Position numbers and translations under genes: made by a program
DNA from: Granulosicoccus sp963833195
GTDB lineage: Bacteria; Pseudomonadota; Gammaproteobacteria; Granulosicoccales; Granulosicoccaceae
Length of the DNA: 64,000 nucleotides
Direction: 5' to 3'
Assembly (NCBI GenBank): GCA_963833195.1
Contig: CAWHXF010000027.1
Span: forward strand, 434,001 to 498,000
Notes under the pieces: model-generated
What the model saw: only the letters and a program-made list of their open reading frames with translations
The model's database searches: none
Told to the model about the DNA's origin: nothing
Shown here: one piece after another, positions 18,162-27,077 of the stretch
Layout: the number at the start of each line of letters is the position of its first letter
Position numbering within the stretch: the stretch's first letter is position 1

Positions 18162-20576
18162 ATGCTGCGCGCTCGTCGTCACCCATCGCGGGACGTCTAC
18201 CCGATCGATCCGTGGTCGCTCGCCGCCGTGCGCTTCGACGGCGACGGACCGCTGGATCACGTGGGCCAGGCCGAGACGATGTTCGCGCTCTCGAACGGCT
18301 ATCTGGGCATTCGCGGCACGATCGACGAAGGCACCCCCGTCGAAGAGCCGGGCACCTTCCTGAACGGCTTCTACGAGACGCGCCCGATCACCTACGGCGA
18401 GCGCGCCTACGGGTTTCCCCGCGCCGGCCAGAGCATGCTGAGCTGCCCCGACGGCACCGTCATCCGGCTGAGCGTCGACGACGAGCCCTTCGACCTCGCG
18501 CACGCGGAGGTGCTGGACTTCGTGCGCCGACTGGATTTCGAACGCGGTCTGCTGACCCGGGACGTGAGCTGGAGAACGGCGCGGGGACGGCGCCTGCGGC
18601 TGCGCACCCGGCGGCTCGTGTCGGTCGTGATGAAGCACGTCGCGGCGATCGACTGGGAGCTCGTGGCCGAGGAGGATGTCGACGTCCTGATCTCCTCGGA
18701 GCTGAACGAGCGGGCGCCCTTGCCGCTCGACGGACTCGACCCGCGCCTCGCCGATGCGCCGGTCGTGCGGGTGCTGAACCCGACCGGTGCGACCGCCGAT
18801 GGGCTTCGCGCGATGCTCGGCTACGTCACCGGCGGATCGGGGCTCGCGCTCGGCTGCGGCATCGACCACGCTCTGCACACGGACCGCCCGCACGAGGTGC
18901 AGTCGCGCTGCGACGACGCCGGGGCCGCGATCACGATCCGCGTCGCGGCGGCGGCGGGCGTCCCGATCCGGCTGACCAAGTTCCTCGCCTATCACCACGC
19001 ACCCGAAGGCGCCGGGAATCCGCTCGCCGCGACGGGTCTCAGTCTCGATCGGGCACTCGCCAGCGGATTTTGCGCGCTCCTCGAGAGACAGGAGGAGGAC
19101 CTGCGGCGGTTCTGGGCAAGCGCCGACATCGAGGTGGAGGGCGAGCCTGCGACGCAGCAGATCGTGCGCTGGAACCTCTTCCAGCTGATGCAGGCGAGCG
19201 TCCGGGTGCATGGCCACGGCATCGGCGCCCGCGGCCTGACCGGGCGCAGCTACGAGGGACACTATTTCTGGGACACGGAAATCTATGTCCTGCCGTTCCT
19301 GATCTACACCGCGCCCGAGATCGCCCGTGCGGTGCTGAAGTTTCGCCACGACATGCTGCCGCAGGCGCGAACGCGCGCCGCCGAGCTCGGCCAGCGCGGA
19401 GCGACCTTCCCCTGGCGAACGATCAACGGCGAGGAGGCGTCGGCCTACTACGCCGCCGGTACCGCGCAGTACCACATCAACGCCGACATCGCCCACGCCG
19501 TGCGCAAGTACGTCGAGATCTCGGGCGACGCGGAATTCCTCGCGCGCTACGGCGCGGAGATCCTCGTCGAGACCGCCCGGTTCTGGCTCGATCTCGGCTT
19601 CTTCTCGGCCCGCCGCGAAGGGCGCTTCTGCATCAACGCGGTGACCGGTCCCGACGAGTACAACGCGGTCATCGACAACAACTACTTCACCAACCTGATG
19701 GCGCAGGAGAACCTGCGCTACGCGGTGGAGGCCCTGTCGGCGATCGATTCGGCCTCGCGCGACGCGCTGGTCGCGCGTACGGGCCTGACGAACGGCGAGC
19801 CGCTCGCCTGGTCCGAGGCCGCCGAGCGCATGTACCTGCCGTTCGACGAACGCCTCGGCGTGCACCCGCAGGACGACAGCTTCCTCGACAAGGAGCGCTG
19901 GGATTTCGAGCATACGCCGGAGGAAGACTATCCGCTGTTGCTGCACTACCACCCGCTCAACCTCTACCGAGCGCAGGTCATCAAGCAGGCGGACACCTTG
20001 CTCGCGATGTTCCTGATGAGCGGCCGGTTCTCGATCGCCGAGAAGAAGAGCGACTTCGACTACTACGATCCGATCACGACGCACGACAGCTCGCTGTCGG
20101 TGTGCATCCAGTCGATCATCGCCAACGAGATCGGCTACCGCGCGAAGGCCCTCGAGTACTTCCGGTTCGCCGCCTCGATGGATCTGTCCGACGTCGGCGG
20201 CAACATGACGCACGGCGCGCATGTCGCCTCGATCGGCGGGACCTGGCTCGCGCTGATCCACGGCTTCGCGGGACTGCGGGACGACGGCGGCAGGATCGTC
20301 TTCCACCCCCGCCTGCCGCGTGCCTGGTCCGCGCTGCGGTTCGCCCTGCGGGTGCGCGGTCGGCGCATTCGGGTCTGCATCGACGCCGAGCGGACCGTCT
20401 ACACGCTGGAGATCGGCGAAGCGATCGAGATCGGGCACGTGGACGAGACGCTGAGGCTCGCCCCCGAAGCGCCCGAAGCGCTGCGACCGACGCCGAAGGT
20501 CCCGCTCTCCGAGCCGCGGCACGGCTCCGGCGCGCCCGATCCGGGAACGCCCGCCGCCGCGGAAGGCGCGGATTGA
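18162..20576 (+). CDS. Glycoside hydrolase family 65 phosphorylase (disaccharide phosphorylase)
   Basis: An 804-residue GH65 enzyme. The N-terminal super-beta-sandwich opens FALSNGYLGIRGTIDEG, the (alpha/alpha)6 barrel contains GRSYEGHYFWDTEIYVLPF and the catalytic acid E499 in VTGPDEYNAVIDNNYFTN. The phosphate-binding region THDSSLSVCIQSI and a small C-terminal sandwich follow. Members split maltose, trehalose, kojibiose or related disaccharides with phosphate to beta-glucose-1-phosphate and glucose, saving ATP; the exact substrate cannot be read from sequence. The C-terminal 35 residues are a Pro/Ala-rich tail. A strict FNR-type box stands upstream, so disaccharide phosphorolysis appears tied to the low-oxygen programme. 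Confidence 0.9.
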   Translation: MLRARRHPSRDVYPIDPWSLAAVRFDGDGPLDHVGQAETMFALSNGYLGIRGTIDEGTPVEEPGTFLNGFYETRPITYGERAYGFPRAGQSMLSCPDGTVIRLSVDDEPFDLAHAEVLDFVRRLDFERGLLTRDVSWRTARGRRLRLRTRRLVSVVMKHVAAIDWELVAEEDVDVLISSELNERAPLPLDGLDPRLADAPVVRVLNPTGATADGLRAMLGYVTGGSGLALGCGIDHALHTDRPHEVQSRCDDAGAAITIRVAAAAGVPIRLTKFLAYHHAPEGAGNPLAATGLSLDRALASGFCALLERQEEDLRRFWASADIEVEGEPATQQIVRWNLFQLMQASVRVHGHGIGARGLTGRSYEGHYFWDTEIYVLPFLIYTAPEIARAVLKFRHDMLPQARTRAAELGQRGATFPWRTINGEEASAYYAAGTAQYHINADIAHAVRKYVEISGDAEFLARYGAEILVETARFWLDLGFFSARREGRFCINAVTGPDEYNAVIDNNYFTNLMAQENLRYAVEALSAIDSASRDALVARTGLTNGEPLAWSEAAERMYLPFDERLGVHPQDDSFLDKERWDFEHTPEEDYPLLLHYHPLNLYRAQVIKQADTLLAMFLMSGRFSIAEKKSDFDYYDPITTHDSSLSVCIQSIIANEIGYRAKALEYFRFAASMDLSDVGGNMTHGAHVASIGGTWLALIHGFAGLRDDGGRIVFHPRLPRAWSALRFALRVRGRRIRVCIDAERTVYTLEIGEAIEIGHVDETLRLAPEAPEALRPTPKVPLSEPRHGSGAPDPGTPAAAEGAD

Positions 20577-20586
20577 CCTCGATCAA
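20573..20586 (+). promoter_or_regulatory. FNR/ANR-type box (TTGACCTCGATCAA)
   Basis: A strict match that overlaps the stop codon of the GH65 gene. Downstream is the relic of an alcohol dehydrogenase, which this site presumably once controlled. Confidence 0.65.
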
Positions 20587-20629
20587 CGGACCTGCGAGGC
20601 GTCGCCGTAGCTTGAGTGCGCGGCTTTCG

Positions 20630-20980
20630 CCGCGGTCCGGGCCCGGTACCCACGACCACGATATGCGGCACCGACGTTCACATACTCAAGGGCGAGTACC
20701 CCGTGGAGCGCGGCCTGACGATCGGTCACGAACCGGTCGGCATCATCGAGAAGCTCGGCAGCGAGGTCACCGGTCTCCAGGAGGTCAGCGCGTCATCGCC
20801 GGCGCCATCAGCCCCTCGGGCTACTCGAACGCCTGTCTCTGCGGGCAGGGCTCGCAGGACGGGACTGACCGACGAGCAGGTGCTGATGTGCCCGGACATC
20901 ATGTCGACGGGGTTCGTCGGTGCCGAGAAGGCCGACATCCGGATCGGCGACACGGTCGTCGTGGTAGCCGGGCGACGCCC
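20630..20980 (+). pseudogene. Zinc-dependent alcohol dehydrogenase remnant
   Basis: In one frame the DNA reads TTTICGTDVHILKGEYPVERG followed by LTIGHEPVGIIEKLGSEVTG. It then passes to another frame (RVIAGAISPSGYSN, SQDG) and back to LTDEQVLMCPDIMSTGFVGAEKADIRIGDTVVV. These are consecutive blocks of NAD(P)-dependent zinc alcohol dehydrogenases, including the zinc-binding CGTD and GHEPVG motifs. Around 35 N-terminal residues, about 50 internal residues and the whole Rossmann domain are lost. It ends where the convergent UbiB-family gene ends. An intact FNR-type box remains upstream. Confidence 0.75.
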
Positions 20981-20981
20981 G

Positions 20982-22685
20982 TCATCCGTCGGGATCGTGA
21001 TCGCGTCCGTGGCTGCTGCGCCAGATGGCGCGAAGCAGCCACGCCCCGCCCATGAACGCGGCGAGAAAGCCGAGGAAGCCGAAGGCCGGAAGCCCCAGCA
21101 AGGTGGGCCCGCCCTGCACCGTCATCACGATGGACGATCCGATGATGAGCGCGGCGATCACCAGCGCCATGGCCAGACGGTTGGCGGCGCGGTCGATCTG
21201 ATCACCCACGCGCCCGAGGTGGGCCACCTCGATGCCCACCTGCACCCGTCCCCGGCGCGCGTTGCGCAGCAGGCGCGACACGTCGTGGGGCAACTGCTCG
21301 GCCACGGCCAGGGTGCGCCGCAGGGTTTGCCGGACCCGTTTCGCCATCACCCCGGGGCGGTAGCGGTCGCGGGCCACCTTCCTGAGTATCGGTAGCGCCT
21401 CGCTCGTCATGTGGAACGCGGGATCCAGGCCGCGACCCATGCCCTCGAGCGTGATCAGGGCCTTCATCAGCAGGGCCATGTCGGAGGGCAGGCCGAGGCG
21501 GTGCTCCCGCAGGATGGTGGTCACGTCGGACAGCATCCGTCCGAGGTCGAGCTCGGCGAGCGGCGCTCCGTGGTACTGGTCGACGAACGCTTCGATCTCG
21601 TTCTCGAGCGCGCCCGTGTCGAGACGGTGAGCATCGCCCGCCCAGTCCACGAGCACGTCGGCCACGGACTGGGGGTGGCGCTCGACCAGCCCGAGCAGGA
21701 GCTGCAGCAATTCCTCGCGCCGGCCCGGCGTGACGCGCCCGATCATGCCGAAGTCGATGAGCGCGATGCGGTTGCCTTCGAGGTAGAAGACGTTGCCCGG
21801 ATGCGGGTCGGCATGGAACACACCGTCCTCCAGGATCATCTTGAGCATTGCCCGGGTCCCACGGCGGGCCAGCAATTGGCGATCGAGCCCGAGCGCGTCC
21901 AGCCGGGCCAGCGACGGGCCGGGCACGCCATCCACGAAGGCCTGCACGTTGACCCGCTCGCCGGTGTAGGCCCAGTACACCTTCGGCACCACCATCCAGG
22001 GCAGCTCGGACAGATTGGCGGCGATGCGCTCGGCGTTGCGGCATTCGCCCGCCAGGTCCAGCTCCCGGCGCAGCGAACGAGCCAGCTCGCGCACCAGCTG
22101 CTGCGGGCGGTAGGGCCTGAGCGTGGGTAGCTCGGCTTCCGCCACCGCCGCCAGGCGGGCGAGCAGGCGCAGGTCGGTGTCGATGGTGTCGCCGATGCCC
22201 GGGCGTCGGATCTTGACGACCACCTCGGTGCCGTCGAACAGCCGCGCCCGATGCACCTGGGCGATGGAGGCGGCCGCCAACGGTTCGGTGTCGAAGCGCG
22301 CGAAGACGGTCTCGGGCTCGTCGCCCAGGTCTTCGCGCAGTTGCGGACGCACGGCGTCCATCGGCAGCGCGGGCACGTGGCTGTGGAGCTTTTCGAACTC
22401 GGTGATGAAATCGGGTCCGAACAGATCGGCTCGCCCGGCCAGGATCTGACCCAGCTTCACGAACGTGGGCCCGAGCTCCTCCATCGCCAGTCGCACCTGC
22501 ACCGCCGGTTCCATGCGGGCGAGGTGAGCCGCCGTGTCCCAGTGCAGCACGTGGCCCGCGCGCTCCAGGCGATCGGCCATGCCGAGGCGGCGTACGCTGT
22601 CGCCGAATCCGTGGCGAATCAGCACGCCGAGGATGGTGTTGAGCCGGCCCATGTCGCGGGCGGCTCCCAGGGTTTCGATGAGCAT
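20982..22685 (-). CDS. ABC1/UbiB-family atypical protein kinase
   Basis: A 567-residue UbiB/ADCK-type protein. The KxGQ signature is in LGPTFVKLGQILAGRADL, the A-rich loop is AAASIAQVHRA, the ATP lysine is in VVVKIRRPG, the catalytic loop is FHADPHPGNVF, and the metal motif is LIDFGMIGR. Two hydrophobic helices at the C-terminus (LAMALVIAALIIGSSIVM and FGFLGFLAAFMGGAWLL) anchor it in the inner membrane. Family members support ubiquinone biosynthesis or handle prenyl lipids through ATPase activity. No other ubi gene is near, so an accessory rather than canonical UbiB role is possible. It is divergent from the LOV kinase, with 250 bases between them in which no motif was recognised. Confidence 0.88.
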   Translation of the reverse strand: MLIETLGAARDMGRLNTILGVLIRHGFGDSVRRLGMADRLERAGHVLHWDTAAHLARMEPAVQVRLAMEELGPTFVKLGQILAGRADLFGPDFITEFEKLHSHVPALPMDAVRPQLREDLGDEPETVFARFDTEPLAAASIAQVHRARLFDGTEVVVKIRRPGIGDTIDTDLRLLARLAAVAEAELPTLRPYRPQQLVRELARSLRRELDLAGECRNAERIAANLSELPWMVVPKVYWAYTGERVNVQAFVDGVPGPSLARLDALGLDRQLLARRGTRAMLKMILEDGVFHADPHPGNVFYLEGNRIALIDFGMIGRVTPGRREELLQLLLGLVERHPQSVADVLVDWAGDAHRLDTGALENEIEAFVDQYHGAPLAELDLGRMLSDVTTILREHRLGLPSDMALLMKALITLEGMGRGLDPAFHMTSEALPILRKVARDRYRPGVMAKRVRQTLRRTLAVAEQLPHDVSRLLRNARRGRVQVGIEVAHLGRVGDQIDRAANRLAMALVIAALIIGSSIVMTVQGGPTLLGLPAFGFLGFLAAFMGGAWLLRAIWRSSHGRDHDPDG

Positions 22686-22935
22686 GGGGCATCATAGGGA
22701 GATGCGGTGCCTCGGAGCCGGACGACGACTGGCTATCGCCGACCGCTCGCCACCTGGTCGCGAAGTCCGGAGGTTTCCGCCGCCGGTCTCCTCCATGGCC
22801 GCCACGCTTCATCGCGTGCGCCATGCCGCCGGGGCCACGCCCCGGGGCGCGATCGATCACGCATGCAAGTCTGGCGGTTCGGGTTGAACGACTACCCGAG
22901 CGTGGCGAGAATGCCGACCCGTACCCGCAGGCGCG

Positions 22936-25800
22936 ATGGCCATGACGGAACGTGCACCCCTCGGGGCCGAAGCGTCGGGTCCGGCACCCGGGCAGCGCTA
23001 CGGCATGACCGACTCGCCACCCGCGGCCGTGCTCGACGGCCTCGCGACTGCGGCGGCAGCGCTGTGCGCGGTGCCGCTGGCGCTGATCGGATATCGGGAT
23101 CCGGCCGACCGGTGGTTCGAGTTCACCGTCGGCACGCCCGAGGCGCGAGAGGCTGGCGAGACCGGTTTCTGCGCGCGGGTGATGCGCGAACGCGAGGGGC
23201 TCGTCGAGGTGGCGGACGCCGCTCGAGACGAGCGGTACCGCGCGGATCCGCCGCTCGCCGGCGAGCCGACGATCCGGTTCTGCGCCGGCCAGCGGGTCGC
23301 CCTGCCGGACGGGTCGGTGGTGGGGGCCCTGTGCGTGTTCGATCGGGTTCCGCGCCGGCTCTGCGCCGTGCAGCGAGAGGGCCTGGCCCGGTTCGCCCGG
23401 ATCGTTTCGGAGCTGCTGGCGGGGTGGTACGGCTCGCGCGTCGGGGCCATCGACCGGGCCGTGGAGCAGGCCACGGCCCACGGCCTTCTCATCACCGACC
23501 CGACCCTGCCGGACAACCCGATCGTGCACGTGAACCGGGCGACGCAGAGGATGACCGGCTACTCGAAGACGGAGCTGCTCGGTCGCAACTGCAGGCTCCT
23601 GCAGGGGCCCGACACCGACCCCGAGGCGGTTGCCCGGCTGCGCCGGGCGATCTCCGCGCGAAGGAGCGTGACCGTCGTGCTGAAGAACTACCGCAAGGAC
23701 GGTACCGCGTTCATGAACGAGGTGACGGTCTCGCCGGTGCACGATGGGGCGGGTGCCATCGTGAACTTCGTGGGCTTGCAGCAGGACGTCACCTCACGTC
23801 AGCTCGCCGAGGAGCGCGCCGAGCGGCTGGCCGCGGCCTCGCTGGAGATCGATCGGACGCGCGTCTCGCGGGATCGTCTGGCGCGCATCATGGAGCTGTC
23901 GGTCAACGGCATTCACGTGCTGGATGCCGGCACGTTCCGCATCCTGGAGGCCAACAGGACGGCGCGTACGAACCTCGGCCGTTCCCTGGAGGAGCTCCGG
24001 CAATTGTCGGCGCGCGACTGGGTCGATGTGATCGACGGGCAGAGCGTCGAGAGCATGATCGCCTCGCTTCGCCGCGAACCGAACCATTCGCTCGTGCGAA
24101 CGGGGGCGCTTCGACGCAAGGATGGATCGACGTACCCGGTCGAGTGCCGGCTGCAGCTGATCGACGCGGAGACGCCACCGGTGATCCTCGCCATCTGCCA
24201 GGACATCACGAACCGATTGAAATTCGAGGAACGAGCACGCGTGCGTGAGCGCGCCATCGAAGCGATCGAGCTGGGCGTCACGATCACCGACGCGACGCGT
24301 GCGGGTCATCCGCTGGTCTACGTGAACCGGGGGCTGTGCGAGATGTTCGGCTACGCGCGCGACGAGCTGCTCGGACGCGAGGTGGGCACGCTGCGCGGGA
24401 CCGATCGGGACCATGCGCGGCTGCGACGCATCGAGGCGTCGCTGCAGCGCGGCGAAAGCGTACAGGTGGAGCTCGAGAGCACGCGCAAGGACGGATCCCG
24501 CTTCATGAACGAGCTCTCCCTCTCGCCGGTCCACAACGATGCCGGCAAGCTCACGCACTACATCGGCATCAACCGCGACGTCTCGGATCGGCTCGAGAGC
24601 GAGGCGAGGCTGCGCCGGTCCCAGAAGATCGAAGCGGTCGGTCAGCTATCGGGCGGCGTGGCCCACGACTTCAACAACCTCCTGAGCGTGATCGCGGGGA
24701 ACCTCGAGTTCCTCGACGCCGAACTGCTCGACGAGAACCAGCGTACCTGCCTGGACGAGGCCGCCACCGCGGTGCGAATGGGAGCGCGGCTGACGCGTCG
24801 GCTGCTGGATTTCGCACAGAACAGCGCGCTCGATCCGGTGGTGCTGGACGTCAACGAGCAGGTCGACGTGGCCGTGGCGCTGCTGCGCTCGACCATCGAG
24901 GAGCACATCGACTTCGAGATCGCGCTATCGCCGGATGTGTGGCGCGTGCGGGCGGACGCCAGCGGGATCGAGAGCGCGGTGGTGAACCTGGTCATCAATG
25001 CGCGCGACGCCATGCCCCGCGGCGGACGCATCAGCGTGGTCTCGAGGAACACGAGCTTCTCGGCCGAGAACATCGACGAGCTCGGCATGGCGCCCGGGGA
25101 CTACGTGCAGGTCTCGATCGCGGACACCGGCAGCGGCATGACCCCGGAGGTGCAGGCGCACGTGTTCGAACCGTTCTTCACCACGAAGGAGCCAGGCAAG
25201 GGGACCGGGCTGGGACTGGCGTCGGTCTACGGGTTCGCGAAACAGTCCGGCGGTCACGTCTCGGTCTACTCCGAAGCGGGTCGCGGGACGGTTGTCCACC
25301 TCTACCTGCCGCGTCACGTGGAGCCGGCCGCGGCGACGCCCATCGAGCGACCCGCCGCGCCCGATCTGGCGGGGGGCGAGGCACGGGTGCTGGTGGTCGA
25401 GGACAACGCCATGGTGCTGCGCGTGACCGTCAAGCGGCTCGAGGCGCTCGGGTTCGAGGTGCTCGCCGCGCGCGACGGCGCGGAGGCGGTCCGGCTGCTC
25501 GAGCGCGGCGCGAGGCCGGACCTGGTGCTGACTGACATCGTGATGTCGGGCGGGCTCTCCGGCTACGACGTGGCGCGCTGGGTTCGGGAGCATTTGCCGC
25601 GCTGCGCGATCCTGCTGAGCTCGGGGTTCGACCGGAAGATGGCCGAAGCGTGCCAGGTCGAGGTCGAGGGTCTGAGGTTGTTGCAGAAGCCCTACGACCT
25701 GGCCGAGCTGAAACACGCCCTTCGTGCGGCGCTGGACGACGCCGCGACGGCGGACGAACCGGCAGTCCTCGCACGGGGACGTGAGGGCGCCTCGTCGTAG
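22936..25800 (+). CDS. LOV-domain hybrid histidine kinase (GAF-LOV-PAS-PAS-HisKA-HATPase-REC)
   Basis: A 954-residue cytoplasmic photoreceptor-type kinase. A GAF-like domain (about 25-160) precedes a LOV domain (about 165-295) with the flavin-adduct motif GRNCRLLQ. Its cysteine is C219, followed by NYRKDGTAFMNEVTVSPV and FVGLQQDVT exactly as in LOV proteins. A plain PAS domain (about 305-420) follows. A third PAS (about 430-555) keeps the LOV framework (STRKDGSRFMNELSLSPVHN) but has GREVGTLRG with V483 in place of the cysteine, so it cannot form the adduct. H577 in GGVAHDFNNLL is the phosphorylated histidine. HATPase motifs are complete (NARDAMPRGG, GTGLGLA). The C-terminal receiver has D867 in LTDIVMSGG and KPY. 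Blue-light control of an unknown output is inferred from family knowledge. Confidence 0.9.
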   Translation: MAMTERAPLGAEASGPAPGQRYGMTDSPPAAVLDGLATAAAALCAVPLALIGYRDPADRWFEFTVGTPEAREAGETGFCARVMREREGLVEVADAARDERYRADPPLAGEPTIRFCAGQRVALPDGSVVGALCVFDRVPRRLCAVQREGLARFARIVSELLAGWYGSRVGAIDRAVEQATAHGLLITDPTLPDNPIVHVNRATQRMTGYSKTELLGRNCRLLQGPDTDPEAVARLRRAISARRSVTVVLKNYRKDGTAFMNEVTVSPVHDGAGAIVNFVGLQQDVTSRQLAEERAERLAAASLEIDRTRVSRDRLARIMELSVNGIHVLDAGTFRILEANRTARTNLGRSLEELRQLSARDWVDVIDGQSVESMIASLRREPNHSLVRTGALRRKDGSTYPVECRLQLIDAETPPVILAICQDITNRLKFEERARVRERAIEAIELGVTITDATRAGHPLVYVNRGLCEMFGYARDELLGREVGTLRGTDRDHARLRRIEASLQRGESVQVELESTRKDGSRFMNELSLSPVHNDAGKLTHYIGINRDVSDRLESEARLRRSQKIEAVGQLSGGVAHDFNNLLSVIAGNLEFLDAELLDENQRTCLDEAATAVRMGARLTRRLLDFAQNSALDPVVLDVNEQVDVAVALLRSTIEEHIDFEIALSPDVWRVRADASGIESAVVNLVINARDAMPRGGRISVVSRNTSFSAENIDELGMAPGDYVQVSIADTGSGMTPEVQAHVFEPFFTTKEPGKGTGLGLASVYGFAKQSGGHVSVYSEAGRGTVVHLYLPRHVEPAAATPIERPAAPDLAGGEARVLVVEDNAMVLRVTVKRLEALGFEVLAARDGAEAVRLLERGARPDLVLTDIVMSGGLSGYDVARWVREHLPRCAILLSSGFDRKMAEACQVEVEGLRLLQKPYDLAELKHALRAALDDAATADEPAVLARGREGASS

Positions 25801-25872
25801 CCGTTCACGATCTCGATCAACCGGCCCGGATCGGCGCGCGCGCGTCGAGATGGCCGACGTTTCGACGCGTCA

Positions 25873-25886
25873 TTGACCCAGGTCAG
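25873..25886. promoter_or_regulatory. Weak FNR/ANR-like box (TTGACCCAGGTCAG)
   Basis: One mismatch (final base). It lies 220 bases before soxX, much further than boxes at other genes. A second, poorer half-site resemblance is at 25807-25820. Neither is firmly linked to a gene. Confidence 0.3.
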
Positions 25887-25987
25887 GCGCCGACGCGCGG
25901 CCTGCGCGACGATGGGCTCGACATCGGCCCGGCGCTGTTGCGCAGCGAGTCGTGGATCGATCCCGACCGACCCGCTCCCGCAAAAAC

Positions 25988-26003
25988 ATTCGCTAATTCG
26001 AAT
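25988..26003 (+). promoter_or_regulatory. SqrR/BigR/SoxR-type operator ATTC-N8-GAAT in the sox promoter
   Basis: An AT-rich island in this GC-rich DNA contains ATTCGCTAATTCGAAT, a perfect ATTC-N8-GAAT match to the operator described for SqrR-type persulfide-sensing ArsR repressors. It lies directly upstream of the best -35 element before soxX. The soxR gene 10 kb away encodes a fitting repressor. Confidence 0.7.
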
Positions 26004-26010
26004 ATTTCCA

Positions 26011-26039
26011 TTGATTCCGTGATGGACCAGGGCTATTGT
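26011..26039 (+). promoter_or_regulatory. Sigma-70-type promoter of the sox operon
   Basis: TTGATT (26011-26016) and TATTGT (26034-26039) are separated by 17 bases, close to the TTGACA/TATAAT consensus. The predicted start is near 26046, giving a leader of about 55 bases to soxX. The rest of 25801-26100 shows no gene. Confidence 0.55.
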
Positions 26040-26100
26040 TTCCGAGCGCTGGACACGGCCCGCACGAGCGCCGCGTCACGACCACGAGGACCTTGCCGCG

Positions 26101-26571
26101 ATGCACCGACTCCCGACCCTCACCTTCTCCCTCGTCGTCGGTCTGCTGGGCGCCGCCACGGTGGCCGGCGGCGCGCTCGCCGCCGTCCCCCCGGACGCGG
26201 TCGAGATCGAGAACCTCGCCATCGCCGAGCCGGTGGCCGACGCGCCGGGCGATCCGGTGAACGGGCGCCAGGTGTTCGCCGACCGTTCGCTCGGCAACTG
26301 CCTGGCCTGCCACGCGAACACTGACCTGTCCGAGGAGGGCTTCCACGGCGAGGTGGGCCCGGCGCTCGACGGCGTGGCGGACCGTTGGACCGAGCAGCAG
26401 CTGCGCACGATCGTCGTGAACTCCAAGGCGGTGTTCACCGAGAACTCGATCATGCCGGCGTTCTACTCGCTGGACGTCGGCGAGAACGTCCGTGACGACC
26501 TCGTCGGCAAGACGATCCTGACGGCCCAGGAGGTCGAGGACGTCGTCGCCTACCTGACCACGCTCAAGTAA
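26101..26571 (+). CDS. soxX: SoxX, monoheme cytochrome c of the SoxAX complex
   Basis: A 156-residue periplasmic protein with an N-terminal Sec signal peptide (FSLVVGLLGAATVAGGALA). A heme motif CLACH starts at C67, with H71 the proximal ligand, and a distal methionine M118 lies in NSIMPAFYSLD. With SoxA it forms the c-type cytochrome that oxidatively couples thiosulfate to the SoxY carrier cysteine. It is the first gene of a tightly spaced operon, with 14 bases to soxY. Length is typical of short SoxX proteins. Confidence 0.93.
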   Translation: MHRLPTLTFSLVVGLLGAATVAGGALAAVPPDAVEIENLAIAEPVADAPGDPVNGRQVFADRSLGNCLACHANTDLSEEGFHGEVGPALDGVADRWTEQQLRTIVVNSKAVFTENSIMPAFYSLDVGENVRDDLVGKTILTAQEVEDVVAYLTTLK

Positions 26572-26585
26572 AGGAGCCACCCACC

Positions 26586-27038
26586 ATGAACAACGACAGA
26601 AGACGCCTGCTCGGCGCGGGCGCCGGTGCCGCCGCCGCCCTGTTCCTCGGCACCACCGGCCGCGCCTTCGCCACGATGGAGGACGTCGACGCGGCGATCG
26701 CCGAGTTCGGCGGCGGCAGCGAGGCGAGCGAAGGTGCGCTGAAGCTCACCGCTCCGGAGATCGCCGAGAACGGCAACAGCGTGCCGATCTCGTTCACGGT
26801 CGACAGCCCCATGACCGAGGACGAGTACGTGGAGTCGGTGATGATCCTCGCCTCCGACAATCCCTCGGCCGAGGTCGCGACGTTCCACTTCACGCCGAAG
26901 AGCGGCACGGCGATGGCCTCCACCCGCATGCGGCTGGCGAAGACCCAGGACATCGTCGCGGTCGCGAAGCTCAGTGACGGCTCGCTGCTGCGCGCGTCGA
27001 GCAACGTCAAGGTCACCATCGGCGGCTGCGGCGGCTGA
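26586..27038 (+). CDS. soxY: SoxY, sulfur-carrier subunit of SoxYZ
   Basis: A 150-residue protein with a twin-arginine signal (DRRRLLGAGAGAAAALFLG). It ends in the flexible carrier arm GGCGG. The cysteine C148 is the covalent attachment site for sulfur intermediates during the Sox cycle. The body (SVPISFTVDSPMTEDEYVES) is the SoxY immunoglobulin-like fold. A ribosome-binding AAAGGAG precedes the ATG. It is translated next to soxZ, with which it forms a heterodimer exported as a unit by Tat. Confidence 0.95.
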   Translation: MNNDRRRLLGAGAGAAAALFLGTTGRAFATMEDVDAAIAEFGGGSEASEGALKLTAPEIAENGNSVPISFTVDSPMTEDEYVESVMILASDNPSAEVATFHFTPKSGTAMASTRMRLAKTQDIVAVAKLSDGSLLRASSNVKVTIGGCGG

Positions 27039-27077
27039 GCCCGGCCCCACGTCGGACACTACAACGGAGACACGAAC

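Noticed and set aside
25807..25820. ACGATCTCGATCAA as an FNR-type box upstream of soxX
   Set aside because: Left half has two mismatches and the distance to soxX is about 290 bases; the ATTC-N8-GAAT operator explains the promoter better.
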